64,000 nt of DNA from NCBI GenBank assembly GCA_946122785.1, contig CAMGYJ010000002.1, positions 25,146,492 through 25,210,491 of the forward strand, written 5' to 3'. Under the pieces are notes generated by a model, which ran no database searches, was not told the origin of the DNA, and saw nothing but the letters and a program-made list of their open reading frames with translations. Both the position numbers and the translations under genes were made by a program. Shown here one piece after another: positions 32,500-43,376 of this stretch. Each line of letters opens with the position of its first letter. The stretch's first letter is position 1. This stretch comes from Linum tenue. Lineage: Eukaryota > Streptophyta > Magnoliopsida > Malpighiales > Linaceae.

Positions 32500-33456
32500 T
32501 TAGTAGAGCAATTCTGACTTCATTGTGTGATCATCGATCTGAGCTTCCTCTTCTTCTTCTATCGTGGCAGAGTAATCCAGCCCACTCCATGACTTAGGCT
32601 TCACTCCAAGCTTAACATAAACCACCTTCTCCAACACCTCAAACACCTTGTTCTCATCCAGAACTCCATTCCACATCCCACTCACTATACAATAATTACT
32701 ATTATAAGGCGGCCGGTGGTGCCCTTGGTGCCGCACCCTCGACAGCAAAACTCCGGCGTCCTGCAGCGCCGCCACCACCGGCGGCAGCCTGCTCCTCGTA
32801 CCATGAGCCCAAGCGTGGCACTGCTGGCAGAACATGACGCACCCGGCGAACGTCCCGAGAAACCCGAGAACGGCCGGGTTATTACACATCACCTCCAACG
32901 GTAGCACCGACAAGGCCACGGCGCGAGCCAGGGCGTGCACGTTGTTGGCGCACTCGCGCCGGGTGATGGTCCAGGGCCACCTGTGGTGGCCCTGGGCGGC
33001 CTCGAGCTGGGCCCCCAAAACGGGGGTCGTTTTGTCGCCGTAGTTGTCGATGGCCCAGTGGTAGAGTCCCGAGCCGAGGTCGGCGAGGACGTAGCCCGTG
33101 TAACAGGCGAGCAAGGGCTGGGGCCAGGTGCGGGTACGGGCTGAGAGGATGGCGGCTTTGAGGAGGGAGAAGAGGACGGCGGCGCAGCCGGTTGCGAGCC
33201 ACGCGCGGTGGCTCCATGTAGAGGTCAGGCCGGGGTCGGTTGTGGTGAGGTATATGTGTGGGGTGCGGTGTTGTGGCTGGAGGACTGCTGCTAACTGGTT
33301 CTGGTTCTGGTTCGGGTTGTTCTTGAACGGTGTGGTGGTCGCGGCGGCAGATCGGATTGTGATGAGCGGCTGGCGGTGGGAGCTATGGGGCGGATGGAAA
33401 TGGCGGGGAGAGGAGGGCCTTGGAAGGAGGAGGGTGTGGTGCTGTAAGGCAGACAT
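32500..33456 (-). CDS. FAD4: FAD4-like plastid fatty acid desaturase (TMEM189-type)
   Basis: Intronless, 318 residues, close to the roughly 320 of Arabidopsis FAD4. Residues 1 to about 60 are Ser/Thr/His/Pro-rich and acid-free, a chloroplast transit peptide. Hydrophobic segments lie near 86-104, 112-130 and 195-212. The family's His-rich metal ligands are present: LYHWAIDNYGD (His133), AQGHHRWPWTITRRE (His157-158), CHAWAHG (His214, His218) and HQGHH (His243, 246, 247), followed by PYNSNYCIVSGMWN. FAD4 introduces the delta-3 trans double bond into 16:0 at sn-2 of plastid phosphatidylglycerol. Paralogues exist in plants, so substrate identity with FAD4 proper is inference. An acidic Glu run sits near the C-terminus. 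A TATA-like CATAAATAAC lies about 90 bp upstream. This is the only intact copy among several decayed loci in the window. Confidence 0.93.
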   Translation of the reverse strand: MSALQHHTLLLPRPSSPRHFHPPHSSHRQPLITIRSAAATTTPFKNNPNQNQNQLAAVLQPQHRTPHIYLTTTDPGLTSTWSHRAWLATGCAAVLFSLLKAAILSARTRTWPQPLLACYTGYVLADLGSGLYHWAIDNYGDKTTPVLGAQLEAAQGHHRWPWTITRRECANNVHALARAVALSVLPLEVMCNNPAVLGFLGTFAGCVMFCQQCHAWAHGTRSRLPPVVAALQDAGVLLSRVRHQGHHRPPYNSNYCIVSGMWNGVLDENKVFEVLEKVVYVKLGVKPKSWSGLDYSATIEEEEEAQIDDHTMKSELLY

Positions 33457-33542
33457 GGAATGGAAGAGAGAAGGTGAGATGAAAGAGAAGGGAATAACGG
33501 GTGCGACTGGTGGTGGCGGCTTAATTATGAGATTGTGCTAGT

Positions 33543-33553
33543 GTTATTTATGG
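33543..33553 (-). promoter_or_regulatory. Putative TATA box of the FAD4-like gene
   Basis: Minus-strand CATAAATAAC about 90 bp upstream of the start codon, the only TATA-like word at a suitable distance. Confidence 0.35.
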
Positions 33554-34367
33554 CAATAGTTGGCAACTTGGTTGAGGGTCTTGACTTTTATATTTTTTTT
33601 TTATTATTGAGGAAACTCAATCATATGTACCACCTTATGATAGCGGGGTCTATTAAATCTAGGGAAGTATTTGTATCAGTAACATTTTCAAGGTCTACCA
33701 TCCGATACTGGGGAGACTTTGTCTCAAACATTCGCGGTGCCTCCGGGAACACCAAGTAGTACACATCTCAAACCCGAAAAACCACACACTCCCTATCAAC
33801 TCAGTTGTGTTACCTTTGGCAAGTCTTGAGTTTCCTTATAAGGGAATGCTATATATTTATATCGTTAAGTTGATTCAATAATGATTCGATTAGGATACAA
33901 TTGATTTAGGTCGACATTAACAAAAAAAAAAAAAAGCGGAGAAAGTGAAAAGCTATTAAAAGAAAATACATATACATTTTATATTTCAAGACAATCTCAC
34001 AACTTATATACATATTTAAATAAAATAAAACATCAGAAACAAAATGAAAAAAATTTCTCATATTTAAATACAACATTTAATATCAATATCAAAATGTTTA
34101 CACTAGACTAGTCTAACAAATAACATGGACATCCATATTTTTTTTAAAAAAAGTACATTAAAAACACATCAAATTCACGTCGTAAGGAAAAGAAAATTAG
34201 ACATATCATTGGACCACTAGTTCTTCGGTTTTAACAAGTATATTTATCAATTTTAACCAACATTAACCAATATTGACAACCACATCACCGAAAATATTCC
34301 AACTGGTTTGATTATCTATGTTGGTTGAATCCGATTATACTGGCCAGCAAACCACTAACTGGCCACC
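33554..34367. other. Intergenic, upstream of the FAD4-like gene
   Basis: AT-rich, with poly(A)/poly(T) runs and no recognisable gene. Sequence between the promoter-proximal part and the conserved block at 34368 has no match in copies A or C, so it may be a later insertion without clear ends. Confidence 0.4.
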
Positions 34368-34765
34368 ATACTTTGAGTTGAGTGTAAACTATAGAGCACA
34401 TGCACCACGAGGCAAGTAATAACCGATGGATGGAGCTGGCGAGGAGAGGAAGAATGGTCAGGCTGACAGTTGGCGGATAATATACATATGAAATATCTCC
34501 ACGAAACCATCACTCTGTAGTCTCTCCCTCAAATGCGCCGATCAAAAAGATTATCCAAAGCATTAAATAGGGATGATGTTATTGAGAGAAGAGAAGGAGC
34601 ACACAATTGCACGCTTCCAACCTCCACCGTTTAGGGGCCGCCGATCCTGGTCCATAATCTGAATTATGCAGTGGTACGTGACAGAATCTGATGGAGATCA
34701 TATTCATGATTTATTTTGGGATATGATCAATGATTTTGTAGTGATGGATCTAGGATTTCGGATTT
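34368..34765. repeat. Conserved 5' flank of the FAD4-like locus (copy D)
   Basis: Reference copy for 2735-3150 and 21720-22080. It survives in all three loci, even where the desaturase coding region has gone. A distal regulatory role is possible, but the same pattern would follow from shared ancestry alone. Confidence 0.7.
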
Positions 34766-34997
34766 AGATCTAAATTAGATATTCAAATTTATGACTAATT
34801 TGCAGTGATGAAGTCTGGATTTTGTATGAGCAGCAAGTTTGTTAAACCGATTTATATCGTTGTGTTGGTTCTGCAAGTGGAATGGTACCGGTTTGTGCCA
34901 GTTCATGCCTGCTTAACAAAGTACGACATTCCAAATAAAATAAAAACGATTAACGTCAATATAAAAAACGTTTATACGTGAATCCAACAAATTACAT

Positions 34998-35006
34998 TAA
35001 TTTTTA
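34998..35006. repeat. Target-site duplication, left (TAATTTTTA)
   Basis: 9-bp direct repeat identical to 50241-50249, at the outer edges of the large MULE. Confidence 0.88.
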
Positions 35007-35094
35007 GGGTATACCTACTATGACATGCATGTCACCGTAACATGGATTTTTCGGTCGACCTAATCCTGAAGGAGGTCGACCGAATTGACTAATT
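35007..35094 (+). repeat. Left TIR of the large MULE
   Basis: Inverted partner of 50154-50240. The match holds through CGGTCGACCTAATCCT and GGTCGACCGAATTGACTAAT with a one-base length difference. The same outer sequence ends the 406-bp element at 20220-20625. Confidence 0.9.
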
Positions 35095-35420
35095 TGGGCA
35101 GCACGAGAAAGCATTGCGGTCGACCTCAAAGACCACCTGGTCGACCGTTCTTAGTTTAAGTTGTTATTTTTGGTCAACTAGAATAAAACCTCGGTCGGCC
35201 ATTTCGTTGGCGTCAGAAACAACATGGTCGACCGTAAAGGTATATAGGTCGACCACTTGATGGCAGTCATTAACAACATGGTTGACCAGATAAAGAAAGT
35301 GGTCGACCGGATAGAAGATAAGTGTTCTATCAATTTGTCCAATCATTTGACGTAAAATGAAGATCAAGTGTTGGTTTCGAGGTCGACCTAATCCGGTACG
35401 AGGTCGACCGAATACAAGAA
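35040..35420. repeat. GGTCGACC palindrome cluster, left end of MULE
   Basis: About nine copies of GGTCGACC in 380 bp, with additional one-base variants such as GGTCGGCC and GTTGACC. Confidence 0.95.
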
Positions 35421-35709
35421 AGTCAACCTATGCTCCGTGTCTTTTTTGCTTATGAATGTCGATTTGTGTAGTTCTTTTGCTCGTATAAATTATGTTTCAA
35501 ACCATCATAACTAGTCATAATGGTTTGAAATACAATAAATACAACTAAACAAACTAACACGGACTCATCAATTCATAGCATAACAACTAAACAAACTAAC
35601 AAGAAATACAATAAAACAGAAATCATAATTGTTCACACATAAAAAAAACTAAAACAATAGAATAACAATCAACAATCGTTTTGACCACTTAACAATAAAA
35701 ACACACAAT

Positions 35710-36023
35710 CTAAAATCTTCCCTCATCCACATTTTCTTCATTTGTGTTGCTAGCATGATGGTGGTCGGATATGATGGGATGCATGTATCTTCCTCTGAAA
35801 GATCGCCACTCATCTCGCATCTCATTCGCGGTCACCTGCATTGTGCTCATCTGGGCGGTCATTTGCCCCATGTAGTCGTACATGCCAGTCATCTGGCTGG
35901 ACATCTGGCCCATGTACTCGTACATGTCATCCATGCGCTCCCACATACGCTCTAAGGTGACCGGTGGAGTTGAACTCTGTGCCTGCGGCATTGGCTGGTC
36001 TCCGGCTCCTTCATCACCATCAC

Positions 36024-36055
<32 letters not shown>

Positions 36056-36957
36056 CCATGGGCACCATGAGCATTGTTTATTCGGACATACTCACCATTA
36101 CGCAGCTCAAAGCCCATCTTTTTCAGAGATGAAATTGTATAGAACTCCTTCCTTGAGATTCTTAACCCCACCTCGCCACTTAAATCCACATGAAACTGCT
36201 CAAATAGCAAAGTCAGGATCATCTCGTAGGGAAGATTCCTGTTTGAACTCTCTGCAGCAGTAAGCATGTGGTTAAAGATCAAATATGGCAAGTTCACCTT
36301 CTCGTCTAACAGTAGGTTGGTGAGGAGCTCCATGTCGAAGTAGGTGACTGTCTCCCGATGCCCACCCTTTGGCAGAATGTTGTAGGAAAGCATGTGGTGA
36401 AGAACTCTGGCTTGAACTGTCAGGTGGTTACTCGTTGGCCTACTGCGACCCTCAGCATCTTCCTCTTCATCAAGACCACATACCGTCTGGATTTGCTTGG
36501 TTCTCGAGAAATGAGTTTCATTCCAAGCAGTGTAAGAATTAATTCTCTTTCCCTCGTTTGGAGCCTCTAGTACTTGCGCCAACACATTCTTGCTGATGCG
36601 CATCTCCACCCCATTCACATAGGTTTTAAATGCATGAATGGATCCAAGTGCATTACGCTGGTAGACGATGTTGTTGTAGAAGTCCTGTACCATTTTTGGG
36701 TAGTATGGTACATTCAGAGATATCACCTTCAGCCACTCTTGCTCGACAAAGTGTCCTAGAAACCCGTAATTCTCAAAATGAGAATACGAATCCGTCGTCA
36801 ATGGCCTTCCAGGAGCCACCCTGCGGTTGTGCATTCTCCTCTCTTCATAGTTGTTACTTTGCTCCTTGGTCTGCAATAGAGTGGGATTGAATTCTTCCCA
36901 TTCCGAACTTGAGGTAGCAACTTTTTGTGACTTTCTTTTCTTTTTGTTGCCAAACAT
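35710..36957 (-). CDS. Plant-transposon-protein (PTP/Transposase_32-like) ORF carried by the MULE
   Basis: From the probable start MFGNKKKRKSQ (36957) the frame gives about 415 residues without stops. A basic N-terminus is followed by FLGHFVEQEWLKVISLNVPY, VEMRISKNVLAQVLEAPNEG, a Leu-rich middle (NLLLDEKVNLPYLIFNHMLT) and LPYEMILTLLFEQFHVDL. This is the pattern of the uncharacterised plant transposon protein domain often found beside Ulp1/MULE and Athila-type elements. An Asp run from an (ATC)n tract (36016-36058) and repeated MYEYMGQMSSQM/MYDYMGQMTAQM units make a coiled-coil-like C-terminus. Its function is unknown. It is truncated or bounded at its 5' end by the gypsy insertion, which may have removed its promoter. 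Confidence 0.6.
36016..36060. repeat. (ATC)n microsatellite within the PTP ORF
   Basis: Encodes poly-Asp on the minus strand. The plus-strand poly-His and poly-Ser frames are shadows. Confidence 0.95.
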
Positions 36958-36963
36958 CCTACG

Positions 36964-37986
36964 ATGATGAGGAGAGGGCGACAGCAGCATCATGAAGAGG
37001 ATTTTAATGACGAGGAAGAAGAGGGCTTTGAGGAGGATGATGATTTGCGAAACCTCAAGGTCACGATTCCACCTTTTCGCGGTACCACGAACCCTGATGC
37101 TTATTTGGATTGGGAGCGAAAGATGGAACTAGTGTTTGATTGTCATAACTACTTCGAGAAGAAGAAAGTGACATTGGCTGCCCTAGAGTTCTCGGATTAT
37201 GCACTTGTTTGGTGGGATCAGTTGGGAACGAAACGAAGGAGAAACAGGCAGCGTCCTATTGAGACGTGGGATGAGATGAAAGGAATTATGAGGGATCGGT
37301 TTGTACCGAGTTCCCATTTGCGAGATATGTATCAAAACCTCCAGCTTCTCCGGCAAGGAACTAAAAGTGTTGAAGATTATCACAAGGAGTTGGAAGTGTT
37401 GGTGATACGTGCTGATGTGAGAGAGGACGGCGAGGCTACCATAGCTCGTTTTCTGTATGGTCTCAATCGAGAGATCAAGAACGTGGTGGAGATACAACCG
37501 TTCCTTGAACTTGAAGATTTGGTGGATATGACAAGTAAAGTGGAACGACAACTTCAAAATAGGAGGTTTCAACCCTCCATGAATTCCACACGTTCGAGCC
37601 AAGGAGTTGCAACCAACCGTAAGTTGCAACTGCCCGTGAAAGAGGCTCCTAGACCCGTGGCAAGGGCTGATGGTGCAAATCCAGTTATGAAGCAAGGTGG
37701 ATCGTCGGGGGAAATTCGTTGTTTCAAATGCCATGGAAGAGGACACATTGCGAGCCAGTGTGCCAATAAGAAGACCCTGATCTTGCTTGATAATGGTGAG
37801 TATGTATCGGAGGAAGAGGAAGAGACCACCGATTCTGATGTCGATGAGTCTATGGAAATGGAACCACCTCCAGGCAGCTTGTTTGTAGCACGGAGAGTAT
37901 TGTCTGTGCAGCCTAAGGAGGAGAGTGAACAGAGAGAAAATATCTTCCATACGAGATGTGTAGTTGATGGGAAGTTGCTGCTCTAG
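36964..37986 (+). CDS. Gag polyprotein portion of the gypsy element
   Basis: 340 codons. After an acidic, short N-terminus comes the retrotransposon gag core (IPPFRGTTNPDAYLDWERKM ... YALVWWDQL ... MRDRFVPSSH ... DYHKELEVL), then a CCHC zinc knuckle CFKCHGRGHIASQC near 37720-37763. It ends at TAG 37984-37986, with the protease continuing in a shifted frame. The N-terminal 100 or so residues usual before the gag core appear shortened, consistent with 5' truncation of the element. Confidence 0.8.
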   Translation: MMRRGRQQHHEEDFNDEEEEGFEEDDDLRNLKVTIPPFRGTTNPDAYLDWERKMELVFDCHNYFEKKKVTLAALEFSDYALVWWDQLGTKRRRNRQRPIETWDEMKGIMRDRFVPSSHLRDMYQNLQLLRQGTKSVEDYHKELEVLVIRADVREDGEATIARFLYGLNREIKNVVEIQPFLELEDLVDMTSKVERQLQNRRFQPSMNSTRSSQGVATNRKLQLPVKEAPRPVARADGANPVMKQGGSSGEIRCFKCHGRGHIASQCANKKTLILLDNGEYVSEEEEETTDSDVDESMEMEPPPGSLFVARRVLSVQPKEESEQRENIFHTRCVVDGKLLL

Positions 37987-40900
37987 TGATCGATGGAGGA
38001 AGTTGCACGAACACTGTGAGCACGTGTGCGGTGAAGAGGCTAGGGCTGCCTACGTTGAAGCATCCAAAGCCATACACACTGCAATGGCTTAACGATCACG
38101 GATCCATCAAAGTCACAAAGCAGGCATTAATGAAGTTCGGGATTGGAGATTACAAAGATGAGATTTTGTGTGATATAGTGCCTATGCAAGCTGCACATGT
38201 GCTTTTTGGCAGGCCATGGCAATTTGATCGACAAGCACTTCATGATGGAGTGACAAATAAGTAAAAGTTGCAACATGGAGGAAATAAGTTCGTGTTGAAG
38301 CCTCTGTCTCCAAGTGAAGTATATCGAGATCAACTCCAAATGCAGCAACGTCGAGAGCAAGAAAAGGCAAGTAATGCCTTGGCCAAGAAAGGAGAAGAGG
38401 GAGCTGGAATTGTGGATTCGAAGGCAGTGATGCTAGCACGCAATAGAGATTTGAAGCAAGCTGCCTGTGCACGAGAACCTTTGATTAGTGCTCATGTACA
38501 GAGACGTGCTGCTCAATCAAGAGCTAGTCCAAGAAGTTCCAGCCGAAGAAAGAGTGGTGTTGGATGAGTTCGAGGATGTGTTTCCAGAGGAAGCACCGAG
38601 GGGCTGCCTCCTATTCGCGGAATTGAGCACCAAATTGATTTCGTGCCGGGAGCTCAAATTCCAAACAAGGCAGCATATCGAGCTAACCCGGAAGAGACCA
38701 AAGAGCTCCAAAGGCAGATTGACGAGCTCATGGAGAAGGGGCATGTTCGAGAAAGTTTGAGCCCGTGTGCAGTTTCGGTGATTCTCGTGCCAAAGAAGGA
38801 TCACACCTGGCGGATGTGTGTAGACTGCCGAGCCATCAATCAAATTACAGTTAAGTATCATCATCCAATTCCACGATTAGATGATATGCTTGATGAATTA
38901 CATGGCTCTACGGTATTTTCCAATATTGATTTGAGATCAGGTTACCACCAAATTCGTATGAAGGAGGGAGGCGAGTGGAAGACTGCGTTTAAGACCAAGC
39001 AGGGTCTATACGAATGGATGGTGATGCCCTTTGGTTTAACCAATGCTCCTAGCACGTTCATGAGGCTGGTGAACCATATTTTGAGGCCATTCATTGGCAA
39101 GTTCGGGGTGGTATACTTCGACGACATTCTGATCTACTCGAAGTGCATGGAGGATCATCTCAATCACTTGAGAGAGGTGTTGGCGATGTTGAGAAAAGAG
39201 AAATTGTATGCTAACCTCAAGAAGTTCTCGTTTTGCACTTCTAGTGTTATTTTTCTTGGTTTTGTGGTGAGTGCAGATGGAGTCAAGGTGGATGAAGAGA
39301 AGGTGAAAGCAATTCGCGATTGGCCTATTCCAACCAACGTGAATGAGGTGCGGAGCTTTCATGGGCTTGCTGGATTTTATCGTCGATTTGTGCCCAACTT
39401 CAGCACCATTGCCGCACCATTGACATCCATCATCAAGAAGAACGTGACGTCCTATTGGGGAGAGGAGCAGACCAGAGCATTCGAGCTACTCAAGCACAAG
39501 CTCACGCATTCACCTATTCTGATGTTGCCGGATTTCAATAAGACATTCGAGGTGGAGTGTGATGCTTCTGGTTTGGGAATTGGAGCAGTGTTGATGCAAG
39601 AGAAGAAGCCGATTGCTTACTTCAGCGAGAAGTTGAGTGGGGATGCCCTCAACTATCCGACGTACGACAAGGAGCTTTATGCTCTAGTTCGAGCCTTAGA
39701 GACATGGCAGCACTATCTTTGGCCGAAGGAGTTCGTGATTCACACTGATCACGAGTCGTTGAAGTAATTGAAAGCTCAACACAAGCTGAACAAGAGACAT
39801 GCTCGATGGGTTGAGTTCATTGAGTCCTTTCCATACGTGATCAAGTACAAGCAGGGCAAAGAAAATGTAGTTGTTGATGCCCTATCTCGAAGGCATTCGT
39901 TGATCACGACAATGAGGGTGAAGTATTTGGGTTTCGAGCATATCAAGGAGCTCTATTCTGATGATGCTAACTTTGGGTAGATCTATAGAGCTTGTGATCA
40001 GCATGGCGATGGGAAGTTCTATCGAAGTGATGGCTACTTGTTTCGAGCTAACCAGTTGTGTATTCCTCGATCATCACTTCGAGAGTTGCTGTTGAAAGAG
40101 GCTCATGGAGGAGGCTTAATGGCACATTTCGGTGTAGATAAGACGCTGAGTTGTCTACAAGAGTACTTCTATTGGCCGCACATGAAGGGAGACGTGGAGA
40201 ATCTGTGTGTGGAGTGCAAGCAGGCCAAGTCAAGGTGCAATCATCTGGATTGTACACACCGCTACCGATTCCATATGCTCCATGGATCGACATCTCTATG
40301 GATTTTGTGCTTGGTTTGCCGCGGACAAGGAAGGGAAGAGATTCAATTTTCGTGGTGGTTGATCGATTCTCGAAGATGGCACACTTTATCCCATAACCTA
40401 ATAATACTGACAATGCGGTTAACGTGGCTGATTTGTTTTTCAGGGAAGTGGTGCGATTGCATGGGATGCCGCGTTCCATAGTATCCGATCGAGATACTAA
40501 GTTTCTGAGTTTCTTCTGGAAGACGTTGTGGAGCAAACTGGGGACGAAGCTGTTGTTCTCTACTACATGTTATCCTCAAACCGATTGGAAAACAGAGGTG
40601 GTCAATCGAACATTATCCCAGATGCTTCGAGCTGTGATCAAGATTCAAGAGCAACATCAAGGTTTGGGAGGACTGCCTTCCACATGTAGAGTTTGCTTAC
40701 AACAGGATGGTGCACTCGACGACGAAGTTCACTCCGTTTGAGCTCGTGTATGGTTTCGATCCACTCACTCCTTTGGATTTGATGCCATTACCTTTGAATG
40801 AGCAGGTCAATCTCGATGGAGCCAAGAAAGCTGAGTTCGTGAAGAGTTTACATGAGAAGGCGAGATTGAACATTGAGAGAAGGACGGAGTAGATCATGCG

Positions 40901-41339
40901 CAATGTGAACAAAAATAGGAAACCGAGGCACTTTGAAGTTGGCGACTGGGTGTAGGTGCATTTGAGGAAGGAGAGGTTTCCCCAGCAGAGGAAATCAAAG
41001 TTAATGCCCCGATGTGATGGTCCTTTCCAGGTGGTTTCAAAGATTGGAAGCAATGCCTACAAGATCTACTTGCCGGGAGAGTATGGAGTAAGTGCAACGT
41101 TTAATGTTTCTGACCTTGCACCTTATTTGGATTGCAATTCGGATTTGAGGGCAAATCCTTTTGAAGAAGAAGGGGCTGATGAGGACATCAATGGGCCAGT
41201 CACACGTGCTAAGGCAAGGACATTGAAGGAGAAGCTTGCGACATATTTGGAGAGCTACTTTGGAGCCATGGATGTGGAGCTATTTTCGAGGGAAGCCATA
41301 TATGATGATTCGAGTGGAGGAAGAAGGAGGAAGTGCTGA
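37987..41339 (+). pseudogene. Broken pol region of the gypsy element (PR-RT-RNaseH-IN)
   Basis: Protease shows IDGGSCTN (from about 37986). Reverse transcriptase and RNase H occupy 38643-39767, with the YFDD catalytic box near 39115. The integrase zinc-binding and core segments lie at 40038-40740, and the C-terminal segment ends at 41339. Disabling lesions include in-frame stops near 38262, 39765, 39978, 40394 and 40890, and frame changes near 37984, 38500, 38640 and 40250. A conserved Gly after the integrase QTD motif is Trp here. No chromodomain is visible. This copy cannot make a functional polyprotein. Confidence 0.85.
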
Positions 41340-41850
41340 AGAGAAGGCAGATTGCAAGAAGCAGCCTTAACGGGTTTGCTTAACGGGTCCAGCCTTAACA
41401 GGTTTACTTAACGGGTCCAGGCTTAACGGTTTGGGCTTAACGGGTTTGCTGGGCTGTTTCCGAGTTTCCTTGTTTTAAAGTCGGTTTATGATTGTTTTTC
41501 CATGTTGGAGTCGGATTTGGGTTGTACTTTGCCTATTTAAAGGGCTGAACACGTTGGTTTTGCCCTTAGACGATTATTATTGAATTTCAGAAGCTAAAGC
41601 CGAGTTCCCTACGCGGAATTTGCCCTAATTACTCTGTCGAGAATCTCTAGAGTGCTAGAGCGACTCTTATCAGCTAGGTAATTAATCACCCTGGTTGTGG
41701 CGAGCTACCCATATCGATTGCCCTTTCTTCCGAGTTGAATCTGTCCGATCGATTCATATATCGATTGCCCTTATTCACAGGTGAGTACTGTCCGATCGAT
41801 TTCCATCCTATCCGGTTCTGTTTCGTTCGAGAAGCTTGACCCTGCGCAAC
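41340..41850 (+). repeat. 3' LTR-like region of the gypsy element
   Basis: Starts with tandem ttaacgggt units (41368-41445). It then has a promoter-like tttgcctatttaaagggctg and a transcript-leader-like stretch. No second copy exists upstream of gag, so LTR status is inferred from position and the TATA-like word. Confidence 0.5.
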
Positions 41851-41989
41851 TTTGATTATATCATGCGATCAAACAAGCGAGAATACACGTTAGTCACATT
41901 TTCGAAATGAACAAAACTCGATCGACATGTCCACAAAGCGGTCGATCTAAAACTGCACGTATAGATAAAACAAAGCAACGTTAGGCCGA

Positions 41990-43030
41990 CCTCTAAAACA
42001 TAATAGGTCGACCTAATACACACCAATTATCGAACACAGAAAATCAAGCACAAATATGGTTCGAAGATGGACAAAATTAGAGTGCAAAACATCATAGGTC
42101 GACCTCCCAATTAAAAACGGTCGACCTCAGTTAATTTAAAACGAGAATGGGTCTACCAAAACCCGTAACAATTGGAGTAAAAACAACATAGGTCGACCTT
42201 GGAAAATTTAAAACGATTCTAAATGGCCCAACTGCTTAAAATGTTGAGTGCGGAACAGATTAGGTCGACCTCAAAATTACAACAGGTCGACCTCAGTTAG
42301 TTTCGCACAAATAATTCGTAGGAGCATCATAGGTCGACCTCGGCAAATTTAAAACGAGTATGAATGGCCCAAATGCTTAAAATGTTGATTGCAAAATAGA
42401 TTAGGTCGACCTCAAATTTACAACAGGTCGACCTCAGTTAGTTTCGCACAAATAATTCGTAGGAGAATGACAAAACTCGTACTTTTGCCGTCATAGGTCG
42501 ACCTCAGAAGCATCATAGGTCGACCTCGGCAAATTTAAAACGAGTTTGAATGGCCCAAATGCTTAAAATGTTGAGTGCAAAACAGATCCTGTCGACCTCG
42601 AAATCACAACAGGTCGACCTCAGTTAGTTTCGCACAAATAATTCTTAGGATAATGACAAAACTCGTATTTTTGCCGTCATAGGTCAACCTCAGAAGCATC
42701 ATAGGTCAGCCTCGGCAAATTTAAAACGAGTCTGAATGACCCAAATGTTTAAGATTTGGAATGCAAAAGGAAATCGGTCGACCTCAGCAACATCATAGGT
42801 CGACCTCAGATCCGGTCGACCACGGTAAGGAAAAGGTCGACCGAATCTGACGAACAGAAAACAACATACTTCATTTTCCAGCTTTAGATCTTTTTAAAAA
42901 CCCAAAAACTCGTACAATTTTGAGAGCAAAACGTCACAGGTCGACCTCAGTTCATAAAACACGAGAATGGATCAAATGAAAGTCAGATGCGGTCGACCAC
43001 GAAGATGAATAGGTCGAGCGAATCTGACGA
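41990..43030. repeat. GGTCGACC palindrome cluster, MULE centre
   Basis: About 19 exact copies, usually in AGGTCGACCTC context, partly carried by a higher-order tandem repeat (42187-42790). Single-base variants (GGTCAACC, GGTCAGCC) also occur. Confidence 0.95.
42187..42790. repeat. Higher-order tandem repeat, about 137-189-bp units
   Basis: Four units begin cataggtcgacctYgg followed by aaatttaaaacgag, at about 42190, 42325, 42508 and 42697. Each also carries aatggcccaaatgcttaaaa and, in the first three, gttagtttcgcacaaataat. Each unit holds two to four GGTCGACC palindromes. Confidence 0.85.
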
Positions 43031-43376
43031 ACAGAAGGGAAAATCCCTCTATTCCATCTTTAGATTTTTTGAAAACAATCTAATCTACCAATGAAGAAGA
43101 GAAAAATCGAACCAAATGAAAGGAAGATTGAAATACCCACCTTGTTCTTCTTCTAAGTAGATGAGGATGAAATGGAATGGAGGTTTTGGTTCTTCTCCTT
43201 TGAGTTTTTTGAAATTGAAGAAGAATATGAAGATGGGAAAGGAGAGGAAGAATGAGTGGATGTGGTGGGATAGGGTTCCGATTGTGATGTAGAATGAGTG
43301 GGGAAGTTTCTTAAATAGAGGATTGGAGGATAGGTTTGGGTGGATGATGGAAAACAAACCGGTTTGGTCGGCCGAA

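Larger units (their letters stand above)
36958..41850 (+). mobile_element. Nested Ty3/gypsy retrotransposon (CRM-like), 5'-truncated and decayed
   Basis: Plus-strand gag and pol remnants are followed by an LTR-like region. No 5' LTR or primer-binding site exists, because the gag start lies within about 10 bp of the PTP ORF start. The right boundary is approximate, where MULE sequence rich in GGTCGACC words resumes. No TSD was identified. Reverse-transcriptase and RNase H wording ([33 protein letters not shown]) resembles the CRM branch of chromoviruses. That clade placement is by memory of motifs only. Confidence 0.75.

Noticed and set aside
32716..33541. Several open frames opposite and within the FAD4-like gene
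   Set aside because: Shadows of the GC-rich desaturase coding region with no independent motif.
34368..34765. Conserved flank considered as a non-coding RNA gene
   Set aside because: Conservation between copies is explained by locus duplication. No promoter or structure signal was seen.
35755..36890. Plus-strand poly-His and other frames opposite the PTP ORF
   Set aside because: Caused by the ATC microsatellite and complementary codon structure.
42187..42790. Regularly spaced repeats considered as a CRISPR array
   Set aside because: The genome is eukaryotic. The short repeat is an 8-10-bp palindrome with irregular spacing, and the spacers are themselves repeated.
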